From assembly GCA_964571195.1 (NCBI GenBank), contig CAZNAD010000003.1, positions 1-64,000 of the forward strand: DNA of 64,000 bases, given 5' to 3'. The notes beneath the pieces were generated by a model. The model made no database searches and was not told where the DNA came from. It saw only the letters and a list, made by a program, of their open reading frames with translations. Both the position numbers and the translations under genes were made by a program. The DNA comes from PALSA-1006 sp964571195. GTDB taxonomy: Bacteria > Pseudomonadota > Gammaproteobacteria > Burkholderiales > Gallionellaceae. Below, piece after piece: positions 34,348-43,338 of this stretch (positions are counted from its first letter, which is position 1; each line of letters opens with the position of its first letter).

Positions 34348-35283
34348 ATGAACTTGAACAAGAGATGGATGGTTGCCGGGATCTTGTGTGCAGTCTGTGG
34401 CACCACTGCGGCATTCGATTTTGGTGCATTGAAAGAAAAGGTGAACGCGGAGTTGCCCAAACAACTTCCGCCAGTGATTCCCCAGCCGCCGCAACAATTG
34501 CCGCAAGCGGTACCGCCGCAGATACAGCAGCAGGTCATCCAGCAACTTCCGGTCAGTCCGGCGATTGTGAGCGTGGTTAAGGAAGTGGTTGGCCCCACCC
34601 AGGAAGAGGAGATTGCCATCGGACACCAGATCGCGGGGAATCTGCTAGGTGCCGCACCGCTGGTGAAAGATGCCAAATTGCAGCAATACGTCAATCGTGT
34701 CGGAGCTTGGGTGGCGAGCCAAAGTGAGCGACCGGAGTTACCCTGGCATTTTGGTGTGATCGAAACGAATGACATCAATGCGTTCGCCGCACCGGGCGGT
34801 TATATCTTTGTGACCTTGGGATTGTATCGGCAGTTGCAGAATGAGGCCGAGCTGGCCGGAGTGCTGGGTCATGAGGTGGGGCATGTCATCCGCCAGCATC
34901 ACTTGAAGATATTGCAACAGAGCAAGTTGCTCGAGGCGGGCAGCAAAGCGATTACCAGTCAGACTGGGAATAACGACGCGGTGCAGAAGATCATCGGCAG
35001 CGGTGCCGAGATCGTTTCGCGCTCTTTGGATAAAGATGCCGAATTCGAGGCTGACCGTATCGGGGTGGTGCTTTCCGCCCGCTCTGGATATGACGCTTAC
35101 GGACTGCCCGGCGTATTGCAACAGATCGGCCATTCCGCCAAGGACGAGGGCAGTGTGGCGTTATTGTTCAAGACACACCCGCATCCCGATGATCGTCTGG
35201 ACAAGATATCCGTGGCGATGGGCGCACGTTTTGACAAGATCAAAGGTGAGACGCTGGTCAAACGATTTTATCGCGTCAAGTAG
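34348..35283 (+). CDS. Periplasmic M48-family metalloprotease
   Basis: 311 residues. A signal peptide (VAGILCAVCGTTAAF) is followed by a Pro/Gln-rich segment (~35-70) and an M48 peptidase domain with the zinc motif HEVGH (in GVLGHEVGHVIRQHH) and the downstream glutamate in EFEADRIGVVLSARSGYD. Family members such as LoiP/YcaL and BepA degrade misfolded outer-membrane proteins. No TPR region, so it is LoiP/YcaL-like rather than BepA. The lipobox cysteine of LoiP is not clearly placed. Eight bases after the SH3 gene. Confidence 0.9.
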   Translation: MNLNKRWMVAGILCAVCGTTAAFDFGALKEKVNAELPKQLPPVIPQPPQQLPQAVPPQIQQQVIQQLPVSPAIVSVVKEVVGPTQEEEIAIGHQIAGNLLGAAPLVKDAKLQQYVNRVGAWVASQSERPELPWHFGVIETNDINAFAAPGGYIFVTLGLYRQLQNEAELAGVLGHEVGHVIRQHHLKILQQSKLLEAGSKAITSQTGNNDAVQKIIGSGAEIVSRSLDKDAEFEADRIGVVLSARSGYDAYGLPGVLQQIGHSAKDEGSVALLFKTHPHPDDRLDKISVAMGARFDKIKGETLVKRFYRVK

Positions 35284-35321
35284 GATATTCAGTCCTGTGG
35301 CAGCGGGATAATCTGATATCT

Positions 35322-35339
35322 CCGGGGCCGAGGCCCCGG
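35322..35339 (+). terminator. GC hairpin after the M48 protease gene
   Basis: CCGGGGCC (35322-35329) and GGCCCCGG (35332-35339) are perfect complements with two bases between. It folds tightly but has no T-run. The rest of 35284-35467 shows no gene that I can support. Confidence 0.4.
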
Positions 35340-35467
35340 TTACCTGATAGAATCACATTCTGGTCGATTCGATTCAGACGGGCGCAGCCCGAACGGTGTG
35401 TGAGCGATGTTCGGTTGAAGTAAAACCAAGCATCGTGCGGCAAAAACAGACAAGGTTCGAAAGCACG

Positions 35468-35503
35468 TAAAAAAGCCCCGAAACTTTGCAGTTACGGGGC
35501 TTT
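35468..35503 (-). terminator. Rho-independent terminator of tRNA-Leu
   Basis: On the minus strand, AAAGCCCCG and CGGGGCTTTT (35471-35503) pair, with extra pairing of GTAACT and AGTTTC inside, and the stem ends in a run of six T. It begins 14 bases beyond the tRNA 3' end. Confidence 0.9.
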
Positions 35504-35516
35504 ATACTGTTTCTGT

Positions 35517-35601
35517 TGGTGCCCAGAAGAGGACTCGAACCTCCACACCTTGCGGCACACGGACCTGAACCGTGCGCGTCTACCAATTCCGCCATCTGGG
35601 C
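35517..35601 (-). tRNA. tRNA-Leu (anticodon CAG)
   Basis: The minus strand gives acceptor GCCCAGA (from 35601) pairing with TCTGGGC, the D-arm GGAATTGGTAGACGCGC, anticodon loop TTCAGGT with CAG, a long type II variable arm, the T-loop GGTTCGAGTCC, and an encoded ACCA ending at 35517. The length of 85 and the large variable arm fit tRNA-Leu. It reads CUG, probably the commonest leucine codon in this genome. Confidence 0.97.
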
Positions 35602-35617
35602 ACTGCTGAGGACGCGC

Positions 35618-35646
35618 ACTTTAATTGCTATAGGATTTACTGTCAA
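35618..35646 (-). promoter_or_regulatory. Sigma-70 promoter of tRNA-Leu
   Basis: On the minus strand TTGACA (35646-35641), a 17-base spacer, and TAAAGT (35623-35618) stand 16 bases before the tRNA 5' end. The -35 hexamer shares its first base with the first base of the rnr start codon on the other strand. Confidence 0.75.
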
Positions 35647-37916
35647 TGACAACGAAGAAAAAAAATATCCGCGAACTCGATCCATATCTGGAACGGGAGC
35701 GGACTCAGTACGATAACCCTTTGCCCAGCCGCGAATATATCTTGCAGCTCTTGGCGGAACGTGGTGTGCCGGTCGATCAGGACGAATTGTGCAGCCTGTT
35801 GCATATTGAACTGGACGAGGAAGACCTGTTCAATCGTCGCTTACGTGCGATGGAGCGGGACGGGCAGATTATGCGTAACCGCAAACGTGCCATCTGTGTG
35901 GTCGACAAACTGGATCTGGTCAAAGGCAAGGTGCAGGGGCATCCAGATGGTTTCGGTTTCCTGATCCCGGAAGATGGTAGTGACGACTTGGTGCTGAGCG
36001 CCAAGGAGATGCACAAGGCATTACATGGCGACACCGTGATGGCGCGTGTGGGCGGCACGGATAGGCGCGGTCGGCGCGAGGCTAGCATCGTTGAGGTGTT
36101 GGAGCATGGCACGACACGTCTGGTGGGGCGTTTGTACGAGGAGCATGGCATCCGCTTCGTTGTGGCCGAGAACCGTCGCATCAGTCAGGACATCTTGGTC
36201 GCGCCGGGAGAACATGGCGATGCCAAAGTAGGTCAAGTGGTGGTGCTGGAGATATTGTCGCAACCTTCCAAGCATGCACAGCCGGTCGGGCGCATCATCG
36301 AGGTGCTGGGTAACTATGCCGATCCCGGCATGGAGATCGAGATCGCGTTGCGCAAACATGACCTGCCGAACGAATTTCCGCACGACGCAAAACAGCAAGC
36401 AGAGCGGTTCTCGCCAACAGTCAGGGCAGAGGACTATGCCGGGCGCGAGGATGTGCGCCAGTTGCCGTTGGTGACCATCGACGGCGAGACCGCGCGTGAT
36501 TTTGATGATGCGGTGTATTGTGAGCCTGCGGGTAATGGCTTCCGCCTCGTGGTAGCTATCGCCGATGTGAGTTCTTATGTGCAATCGGGCGATGCACTCG
36601 ACCACGAGGCGATCAATCGCGGCAACTCGGTGTATTTCCCGCGCCGTGTGATTCCGATGTTGCCGGAGGAATTATCCAACGGGCTGTGCTCGTTGAACCC
36701 CAACGTCGAACGTCTGTGCATGGTGTGCGACATGCAGATCGACAATGCCGGGAATATCGTGAAGTACCGGTTCTATCCTTCGGTGATGTTCTCCAAAGCG
36801 CGTCTCACTTACACGCAAGTGGCCGATATGCTGGCCAATCCGCAGGGCGAGAATGCCAAGCAGTTCGCTGCGGTATTGCCGCACATCAAGCATCTCTACA
36901 CTCTGTTCCAGACTTTGCTGCAAGCACGCGCGAAGCGAGGTGCCATCGATTTCGAGACGGTGGAGACGCAGATGGTCTTCAATGCGCAAGGCAAAATCGA
37001 GAAGATCATCCCGGTGGTGCGTAACGATGCACACAAGCTCATCGAGGAATGTATGTTGGCAGCGAACGTCTGTGCGGCTGATTTCCTGAGTTCGAACCAG
37101 CATCCGGTGCTGTACCGCGTGCATGAAGGACCGACACCGGAAAAACTGGAAGCGGTGCGCGAATTCTTCAAGGAGTTCGGTCTGCAACTGGGCGGCGGAG
37201 ATGAGCCTCAGGCAGGTGACTATTCCAAGCTGCTCAAACAGATCAAAGGCCGTCCCGATGCGGGGCTGCTGCAAACCGTGATGTTGCGCTCTTTGCGCCA
37301 AGCGCAATACAACCCGGAGAACGTTGGACACTTCGGTCTCGGTTATGAGGCCTACGCGCACTTCACCTCGCCGATCCGCCGTTATCCCGATCTGTTGGTA
37401 CACCGTGCGATCAAAGCCGTGCTGCAAGGCAAGCAATACAAGCCCGCGATGAAGTGGGCGGAGCTGGGTGTCCATTGTTCGCAAACCGAACGCCGTGCCG
37501 ATGATGCGACGCGCGATGTCGAGGCATGGCTCAAGTGCTTTTATATGCGCGACCACCTCGGCAGCGAATTCGAAGGTACGATCTCTTCGGTCACAGGCTT
37601 CGGTCTGTTCGTAGCGCTGGACGACCTTTATGTGGAAGGGCTGGTTCACGTTTCCGAACTGGGCGCAGATTATTACCACTTCGATGCCGCCAAACACCAG
37701 ATGTTGGGTGAGCGTACCGGCAAGCGTTACCGCTTGGGCGACCGGGTCAAGGTCAAGGTCGTACGTGTGGATATGGAAAGCACCAAGATCGACTTTTCCT
37801 TGATAGGTGAAAAATCAGAGGCACTTCCGGTGCTGAATGTGGGCGCATGGGGCGATGCCGCACCGAAGAAAGTAAAGAAGGCTGTCGCCAAGAAAGCGGG
37901 CAAGAAGCATGGCTGA
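35646..37916 (+). CDS. rnr: Ribonuclease R
   Basis: 756 residues. An N-terminal winged helix (SREYILQLLAERGVP) and cold-shock domains lead to the RNB catalytic domain with the metal-binding GETARDFDDAVYCE, then an S1 domain (GTISSVTGFGLFVALDDLYVEGLVHVSEL) and a lysine-rich tail (KKVKKAVAKKAGKKHG). RNase R is a processive 3'-5' exoribonuclease that degrades structured RNA, including defective rRNA and tmRNA targets. AGGA lies 11 bases before the ATG. Overlaps rlmB by 8 bases. Confidence 0.96.
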   Translation: MTTKKKNIRELDPYLERERTQYDNPLPSREYILQLLAERGVPVDQDELCSLLHIELDEEDLFNRRLRAMERDGQIMRNRKRAICVVDKLDLVKGKVQGHPDGFGFLIPEDGSDDLVLSAKEMHKALHGDTVMARVGGTDRRGRREASIVEVLEHGTTRLVGRLYEEHGIRFVVAENRRISQDILVAPGEHGDAKVGQVVVLEILSQPSKHAQPVGRIIEVLGNYADPGMEIEIALRKHDLPNEFPHDAKQQAERFSPTVRAEDYAGREDVRQLPLVTIDGETARDFDDAVYCEPAGNGFRLVVAIADVSSYVQSGDALDHEAINRGNSVYFPRRVIPMLPEELSNGLCSLNPNVERLCMVCDMQIDNAGNIVKYRFYPSVMFSKARLTYTQVADMLANPQGENAKQFAAVLPHIKHLYTLFQTLLQARAKRGAIDFETVETQMVFNAQGKIEKIIPVVRNDAHKLIEECMLAANVCAADFLSSNQHPVLYRVHEGPTPEKLEAVREFFKEFGLQLGGGDEPQAGDYSKLLKQIKGRPDAGLLQTVMLRSLRQAQYNPENVGHFGLGYEAYAHFTSPIRRYPDLLVHRAIKAVLQGKQYKPAMKWAELGVHCSQTERRADDATRDVEAWLKCFYMRDHLGSEFEGTISSVTGFGLFVALDDLYVEGLVHVSELGADYYHFDAAKHQMLGERTGKRYRLGDRVKVKVVRVDMESTKIDFSLIGEKSEALPVLNVGAWGDAAPKKVKKAVAKKAGKKHG

Positions 37917-38646
37917 GACACGCATCATTCACGGTTTCCATGCTGTCATCGGACGTATCCGTCAGAATGCGGACGGTGTGCTGGAGATTTATGTCGATGC
38001 GCAACGCCGCGATCCACGTGCCCGCGATCTGCTGAAATTAGCTGAGACACACGGTGTACGTATCGTGCCGGTGGATGGCAAGCGTCTGGATGGCATGGCG
38101 GGCAATACTCGCCATCAGGGCGTGGCAGCGCGGGTGGACGCGGCGCAGCGCGTACAGCATCTGGACGATGTGCTGGATACATTGACCGAGCCTGCATTGC
38201 TGTTGGTATTGGATGGCGTACAAGACCCGCATAACTTGGGGGCTTGCTTGCGTAGTGCCGATGCCTTCGGAGTACATGCGGTTATCGCTCCTAAAGACCG
38301 GGCCGTGGGCATCAATTCCACGGTGGAGAAGGTGGCATGCGGCGCGGCGGAGACGGTGCCTTACATCACCGTTACCAACATCTCGCGTACCCTGCGTGAA
38401 TTGCAAGAGCGCGATATATGGGTGGTCGGTGCGGACGGCGAGGCGGAGACCGACCTGAACACTTTCAAACATACCGGAGCCATTGCTTGGGTGCTGGGGG
38501 CGGAGGGTGAGGGATTGCGTCGTCTAACACGTGAGACTTGCGATCAGTTGGTGCGTATCCCGATGTCGGGCAGCGTAGAAAGCCTGAATGTGTCGGTGAG
38601 TACTGGAATCTGTTTGTACGAGGCAAGAAGACAGCGTATGGCGTGA
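37909..38646 (+). CDS. rlmB: 23S rRNA (guanosine-2'-O)-methyltransferase RlmB
   Basis: 245 residues. An N-terminal substrate-binding domain (IIHGFHAVIGRI) is joined to a SpoU knot domain with its three motifs: LDGVQDPHNLGACLRSADAFG-type motif 1, LGAEGEGLRRLT, and IPMSGSVESLNVSVS. RlmB 2'-O-methylates G2251 of 23S rRNA. Co-transcribed with rnr, as in E. coli. Confidence 0.95.
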   Translation: MAETRIIHGFHAVIGRIRQNADGVLEIYVDAQRRDPRARDLLKLAETHGVRIVPVDGKRLDGMAGNTRHQGVAARVDAAQRVQHLDDVLDTLTEPALLLVLDGVQDPHNLGACLRSADAFGVHAVIAPKDRAVGINSTVEKVACGAAETVPYITVTNISRTLRELQERDIWVVGADGEAETDLNTFKHTGAIAWVLGAEGEGLRRLTRETCDQLVRIPMSGSVESLNVSVSTGICLYEARRQRMA

Positions 38647-38707
38647 TGGTTGATAGCGATGTTCGCGGAGTTTGAGGATAGAATAAAAAAGGACAAGTGG
38701 AGGGATG

Positions 38708-38923
38708 ATGTGGAAATTTGATTTTTCGATCCTGACCAAAGATGGGCAGAAAGTCGAAAGCGTGGTGATCGCGGCTCTAGATCAAGATGGGGCAGAGCGC
38801 AAGTTGAAACAGATGTACCGCTATTGCGAGATTGTGCGATGTACACCGAGAGAGGATGACAACGGCGGGAAGATGTCTCAGTCCGTGTCGGTCGAAGACA
38901 TCCTCACCATGATCTCCAAGTGA
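38708..38923 (+). CDS. Small conserved-looking protein of unknown function
   Basis: 71 residues from ATG 38708 (GGAGG at 38699-38703), or one residue more from 38705. It starts MWKFDFSILTKDGQKVESVV and contains AERKLKQMYRYCEIVRC and a Ser/Val-rich end. Alternating strands plus one helix suggest a small alpha/beta fold. There is no signal or membrane segment. It follows rlmB by about 60 bases and abuts the convergent ParA gene with a single base between. I recognise no family. Confidence 0.6.
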   Translation: MWKFDFSILTKDGQKVESVVIAALDQDGAERKLKQMYRYCEIVRCTPREDDNGGKMSQSVSVEDILTMISK

Positions 38924-38924
38924 G

Positions 38925-39692
38925 CTATTCGATAAAACCGTCAGCCAGTAGCTCTGCCACCAAATCGTCGTAATCTTGAGCGCCCTTGCTGGTCGGTGCG
39001 TGTTCGAAGACGGTCAGATTCAGCGCGGGACTTTCCGCTAGGCTGACATTTTCGGAAATTTTGGTCTTGCATACATCCTGGCCGAAACGTTCCTCCACCA
39101 GACGTAACACATCCCAAGCCATACGCCGGCGTCCATCGAAGCGGGTCAGCAGATAACGCCGCTGGATACGACGTTTCAATACATGCTCCAGCGCCCCCAA
39201 TGATTTTTCGAGTTGTATCGCACCCTTGGTGGAAAGATGATCGGCTGCGATTGGAATGATCAAGCCATTACAAGCAAAAAGTGCATTCAAGGACAAAACG
39301 CCGATCATCGGGCAGCAGTCGATAATGACTGGAGTCTCCTTTTTGCCGAAATTCTCCGATTGCAGACTGGAATTGAGCCGGTTGACCACGTTGTAGCCTT
39401 TGCCGTACAAGGCATCAACTTTGGATAATTCGGCATGGGAGGGGATGATCTTGATGAGACTTTTCGTGTCCTGTACCAGTTCGCGCAAGGGGCGGTTACG
39501 TTGGAACAGGCTTAACATCGTTTCGTCACCGGAGCGGACGGTTAGGCCGGCGATTGAGCTGAGGTGTGCTTGCGGATCGAGATCAATTCCATAGGAGGTT
39601 CGGCCTGTTCGAATCAGAGCTGCCGCCAGATTGAGTGCCGTAGTTGTTTTTCCAACGCCCCCTTTCTGATTGAATACAGCAATGATGGTCAT
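38925..39692 (-). CDS. ParA/MinD-type ATPase
   Basis: 255 residues. The deviant Walker A KGGVGKTTTALNLA is at residues 10-23, the switch I region is GIDLDPQAHLSS, and Walker B is PVIIDCCPMIG. ParA-like ATPases position DNA, chemoreceptors or other cargo through ATP-driven dimer gradients. No parB lies adjacent, and the chromosomal par locus is normally next to rsmG, so this is an orphan. It is 14 bases downstream of the HD-domain gene in the same direction, so the two form a cassette. Confidence 0.85.
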   Translation of the reverse strand: MTIIAVFNQKGGVGKTTTALNLAAALIRTGRTSYGIDLDPQAHLSSIAGLTVRSGDETMLSLFQRNRPLRELVQDTKSLIKIIPSHAELSKVDALYGKGYNVVNRLNSSLQSENFGKKETPVIIDCCPMIGVLSLNALFACNGLIIPIAADHLSTKGAIQLEKSLGALEHVLKRRIQRRYLLTRFDGRRRMAWDVLRLVEERFGQDVCKTKISENVSLAESPALNLTVFEHAPTSKGAQDYDDLVAELLADGFIE

Positions 39693-39706
39693 GGGCGTGG
39701 TCTGGG

Positions 39707-40666
39707 TTAGATGACAGGGCAGTCGTTACTGATTTTTTGAAAGGCTTGCACGATACCGTGACGCTTCAGCATGGACAGCCATTCCGTCTCATTATGTGAG
39801 ATGACGCTGTCCAGATAGCCGATGTTGCGCTCGATCGATTCGAGATAAAAGTTCCTGTTTGCTCCCAGACTATCCTTGAAGTGGTTGTTCAAATGGCGAT
39901 AGACGGTCTCGAATTCGGTATCCAGTGTTTTGCGGATAAGCTCATAAAAGTTGCGAGTCTTTTTCAGCAGATCTTGCATGTTCTGATAGTTTCCCAGATC
40001 GGCTTCTTTGAATTCCAAGTAGAGGAACAGCAGTTTTTCGAGATAGCAGCGATCAGCCATCTGTCCAATCAGGTCGGCAGTTCCGACAATCTGGCCGAGC
40101 AGGCGGATACGGGGACTTGGGAAGTCGATTTTTGAGAGGTCGTGACGCATGTCGGTGCAGCTGATGATCATGCTTAACGGTGAAGCGAATTCGGCAGAGA
40201 AGTGCCAATTGTCCAAATGCTGTGCCATGAATTCGATACCGCGCAAGACATGGGTCTGGGTATATTGCGCGCCGCTACCCGCAGCTTCGGTCTCTTTCTG
40301 TGCATAACCGATATCATGTAGCAGTGCCGCCACCATAATCAGCGTGATCTCTTCATCACTAAGCCGGGTTCCAGAAAGGTGCACTCCATGCAACAGCCGA
40401 ACGGCGCAGATGAAAACATCCAGAGTGTGGCGAAGGTCGTGATAAGGCGTTTGGATGCGGCTGTAGCCGGGATAACAGCCGTTGAACAGGCACATGACAT
40501 CGTCAAAAACACCACGCAAACGGCTCAGGTCGATATCTGGGCTGATCTGGCGCACGATCCCGCTGGCCTTGTTCCATACTTCAAGTGGATCGTTGTTGGC
40601 AAACAACTCCCTGATTTCGGCTGGATGGATCTCGCGTTCTGGTGCATTCATTGCGATATTTTGCAT
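39707..40666 (-). CDS. HD-domain phosphohydrolase, class I PDE-like histidine pattern
   Basis: 319 residues, all-helical, no membrane segment. The metal ligands are visible as H76-D77 and H80 in YHDLRHTLDVF, then H117-D118 in ALLHDIGY, and a later D in GTADLIGQMADRCYLEKL. The spacing YHxxxH - HD - (T)ADL recalls class I cyclic-nucleotide phosphodiesterases more than HD-GYP proteins; a GYP motif is absent. Substrate may be a cyclic or other nucleotide, an inference only. It is the first gene of a pair with the ParA ATPase. Confidence 0.7.
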   Translation of the reverse strand: MQNIAMNAPEREIHPAEIRELFANNDPLEVWNKASGIVRQISPDIDLSRLRGVFDDVMCLFNGCYPGYSRIQTPYHDLRHTLDVFICAVRLLHGVHLSGTRLSDEEITLIMVAALLHDIGYAQKETEAAGSGAQYTQTHVLRGIEFMAQHLDNWHFSAEFASPLSMIISCTDMRHDLSKIDFPSPRIRLLGQIVGTADLIGQMADRCYLEKLLFLYLEFKEADLGNYQNMQDLLKKTRNFYELIRKTLDTEFETVYRHLNNHFKDSLGANRNFYLESIERNIGYLDSVISHNETEWLSMLKRHGIVQAFQKISNDCPVI

Positions 40667-40792
40667 GGTGAATCCCTATTCCGCAATAGCAAAATCCGGC
40701 TGGCGTGAAATTAAGCGTCATCGCCTGACCATACAGATTGCAGCGACATTGAGCGAACGGAAACTACCGGTGATGGTTTCGGTCAAACATCT

Positions 40793-43330
40793 CTATTGCA
40801 ATTGGTTTCTCACGGTTTCGCACAATTGTGCAATATGCTGCGGGTCGTGAAGCATCTCTCCACTGATCCAGAACGTATCTTCAGCTCGCGCGCCCAAGGT
40901 ATTGATCTTGGCTCGGTGAATATCGACATGGTGCTGGGCGAGCACGTAGGCGATGCGGGCGAGGAGCCCGGGCCGGTCTCCAGCGATCAGCGAGAGAACC
41001 AGATTGTTCTTTTCGTCCCGCAAGATCGAAACTTCCGGTTTGATTGGGAAATGTTTGAGTTGGCGGCTGACCCTGCCGATCTGCGGAGTCTGCGCGGCTT
41101 CGGAATGGAGCAGCTGCTGTGCCAATTCGTATTCGATATAGTTCATCACATCGCGGTAGGCGGTCTTGTCACTACTGGCGTCCATCACCAGGAAACTATC
41201 CATCGCGTAACCGTGCTGGGTGGTATGGATCTTGGCTTCCATGATGTTGTAGTTCATGCGCTCGAAAAAGCTGCAAATGCGCGCGAACAGATAGGGTTGG
41301 TCCGGTCCGTATACCATGACCTGTATCCCTTCGCCGATACGGCTGAGCCGGGCTTTGACGACCGGAGCTTCGACGTTCACGCGGTGTGCCAGTTGACGGG
41401 TATGCCAGGCGATCTCGTGCGCATCATGGTGCAGGAAATATTCTGCGTCGAACTGAGCCCACAATAAGGCATAACGCTCTGGAGCGATGGCATACAGACT
41501 AAGTGTCTCTTGCGCATGTTTGCGGGTGTCACCGACCTGGTCGGCGATCTTGCCATCTGTCATGTAACGTTGGGTGGCATGGAACAGATCCTCTAACAAC
41601 TTTCCCTTCCATGCGTTCCAAACCTTTGCACTGGTGCCGCGTATATCCGCCACGGTGAGCAGATATAACGCGGTCAGATAGCGCCCGTTTTTCACCTTGG
41701 CGGCAAAGGCCCCGATCACATCCTGATCTGACAGGTCTTGTTTCTGGGCGGTGGAGGACATGGTGAGATGATGCTCCACCAGCCAAACCACCAGCTGTGT
41801 GTCTTCGGCTGTCAGGCCGTGTTGTTTGCAGAAACGTGCGGCATCCGCCATACCCTGCTTGGAGTGATCCCCGCCGCGTCCCTTGGCGATGTCGTGGAAT
41901 AAGCCGGCAATATAGAGGACTTCCGGGCGTGCAAAATCGCGGATGAATTTGCTGCACAATGGATTTTCGTGTTCATGTTTGGCGAGTGTGAAACGTCGTA
42001 GGTTGCGGATGACCATCAGGATGTGCTCGTCCACCGTGTAGACATGGAACAGATCGTGCTGCATTTGTCCGACAACTTTGCCGAATGCGGGTATATAACG
42101 TTCGAGGATGCCGTGCTGATTCATGCGCCGGAGTGCATGGGTCAGGCCTTGGGGTTGACGGAAAATCTGCATGAATAACGCGCGGTTCTCTGGATTTTTG
42201 CGAAAATCCGCGTCGATGTTTTTGCGCGCACGCCACAGGGCGCGCATGGTGGAGGCAGAAAACCCGTCCAGTTCTGGATGTTGTTCCAGTAGCAAAAAGC
42301 TTTCCAGGATCGCGGTAGGTTGGTGTTCGAACAAGGACTCTTCACGTACAGCCAGGAATCCGCCACATGCACTGAATCTTTGGTTGAGCGGGTAGACGTT
42401 ACCCGCTTCTGGAAAGATACGTGCGCGCATGTTTTGCAGGAGTACGCTGTTGAGCTGTTGTACGGCGCGCTTGGTGCGGTAGTAATGCTGCATGAGGTGC
42501 TCACTGGCTCGCCGGGAAGCACTGTCATGGAGCTGCATCTGTTCGGCGAGCGGGGTCTGATAGTCGAAGATCAGCCGGTCTTCGCGACGTTTGGCCAGAT
42601 AATGCAAACGGATGCGCAGGGTTTGGAGCAGCGATTCATGACGCGCGATGGCGCGCGCCTCTGCATCGGTGATCAGTTCTGCTGTGGCAAGTTCACGCCA
42701 GGTTGTGCCGAAGCCGCAGGCACGGCTGATCCATAACACGGTTTGCAAGTCACGCAGCCCCCCCGGACTTTCCTTGATGTTGGGTTCAAGGTTGAAATCG
42801 GTATCGACAAAACGGGTATGGCGCTGCTGCTGCTCCTGTGTCTTGGCCAGAAAGAAAGCGCGGCGGCTCAGGTGTTCGGCGAGAGTTTCTCGCATCTCGA
42901 GGAAGATGGAGCGGTTACCGGTGATGTGGCGGGCTTCCAGTAGGTTGGTCTGTACCGTGACATCAGACGACTCGGCCATGCAGTCGCCAATCGTGCGGAT
43001 ACTGTGTCCGATCTCCAAGCCGATGTCCCACAATACACCGACCAATGTTTGCAAGCGCTGTTCCAATGCACTGTCGGGACTTTGCGGCAGGAGGATGAGT
43101 AGGTCGATGTCTGATTTGGGAAACAGTTCCATGCGCCCATATCCCCCGACTGCGACGAAAGCGGCATCATCCGGCATCCCGGATTGTTTCCAGATCAATT
43201 TAAGGAAATGATCGATCAGCCTGGCATGGTTGTGCAGCAGGCGTAACGGATGGGGGCGGGCTTCGTAATCACGTTGCAGCTCAAGGCGGGCAGCGCGCAA
43301 GTCATCGCGGATCTGAACGGTGGTCAACAC
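40793..43330 (-). CDS. glnD: Bifunctional [protein-PII] uridylyltransferase/uridylyl-removing enzyme
   Basis: 845 residues from GTG 43330. The nucleotidyltransferase motif GYGRMELFPKSDIDLLIL is near residue 62, followed by the HD hydrolase domain (IAGLFHDIAKGRGGDHS) and two C-terminal ACT domains (VMVYGPDQPYLFARICSFFERM and LIAGDRPGLLARIAYVLAQH). GlnD senses glutamine and modifies PII proteins. It starts 8 bases after the map stop codon. Normal length. Confidence 0.96.
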   Translation of the reverse strand: MLTTVQIRDDLRAARLELQRDYEARPHPLRLLHNHARLIDHFLKLIWKQSGMPDDAAFVAVGGYGRMELFPKSDIDLLILLPQSPDSALEQRLQTLVGVLWDIGLEIGHSIRTIGDCMAESSDVTVQTNLLEARHITGNRSIFLEMRETLAEHLSRRAFFLAKTQEQQQRHTRFVDTDFNLEPNIKESPGGLRDLQTVLWISRACGFGTTWRELATAELITDAEARAIARHESLLQTLRIRLHYLAKRREDRLIFDYQTPLAEQMQLHDSASRRASEHLMQHYYRTKRAVQQLNSVLLQNMRARIFPEAGNVYPLNQRFSACGGFLAVREESLFEHQPTAILESFLLLEQHPELDGFSASTMRALWRARKNIDADFRKNPENRALFMQIFRQPQGLTHALRRMNQHGILERYIPAFGKVVGQMQHDLFHVYTVDEHILMVIRNLRRFTLAKHEHENPLCSKFIRDFARPEVLYIAGLFHDIAKGRGGDHSKQGMADAARFCKQHGLTAEDTQLVVWLVEHHLTMSSTAQKQDLSDQDVIGAFAAKVKNGRYLTALYLLTVADIRGTSAKVWNAWKGKLLEDLFHATQRYMTDGKIADQVGDTRKHAQETLSLYAIAPERYALLWAQFDAEYFLHHDAHEIAWHTRQLAHRVNVEAPVVKARLSRIGEGIQVMVYGPDQPYLFARICSFFERMNYNIMEAKIHTTQHGYAMDSFLVMDASSDKTAYRDVMNYIEYELAQQLLHSEAAQTPQIGRVSRQLKHFPIKPEVSILRDEKNNLVLSLIAGDRPGLLARIAYVLAQHHVDIHRAKINTLGARAEDTFWISGEMLHDPQHIAQLCETVRNQLQ

Positions 43331-43338
43331 TGCCGGAA

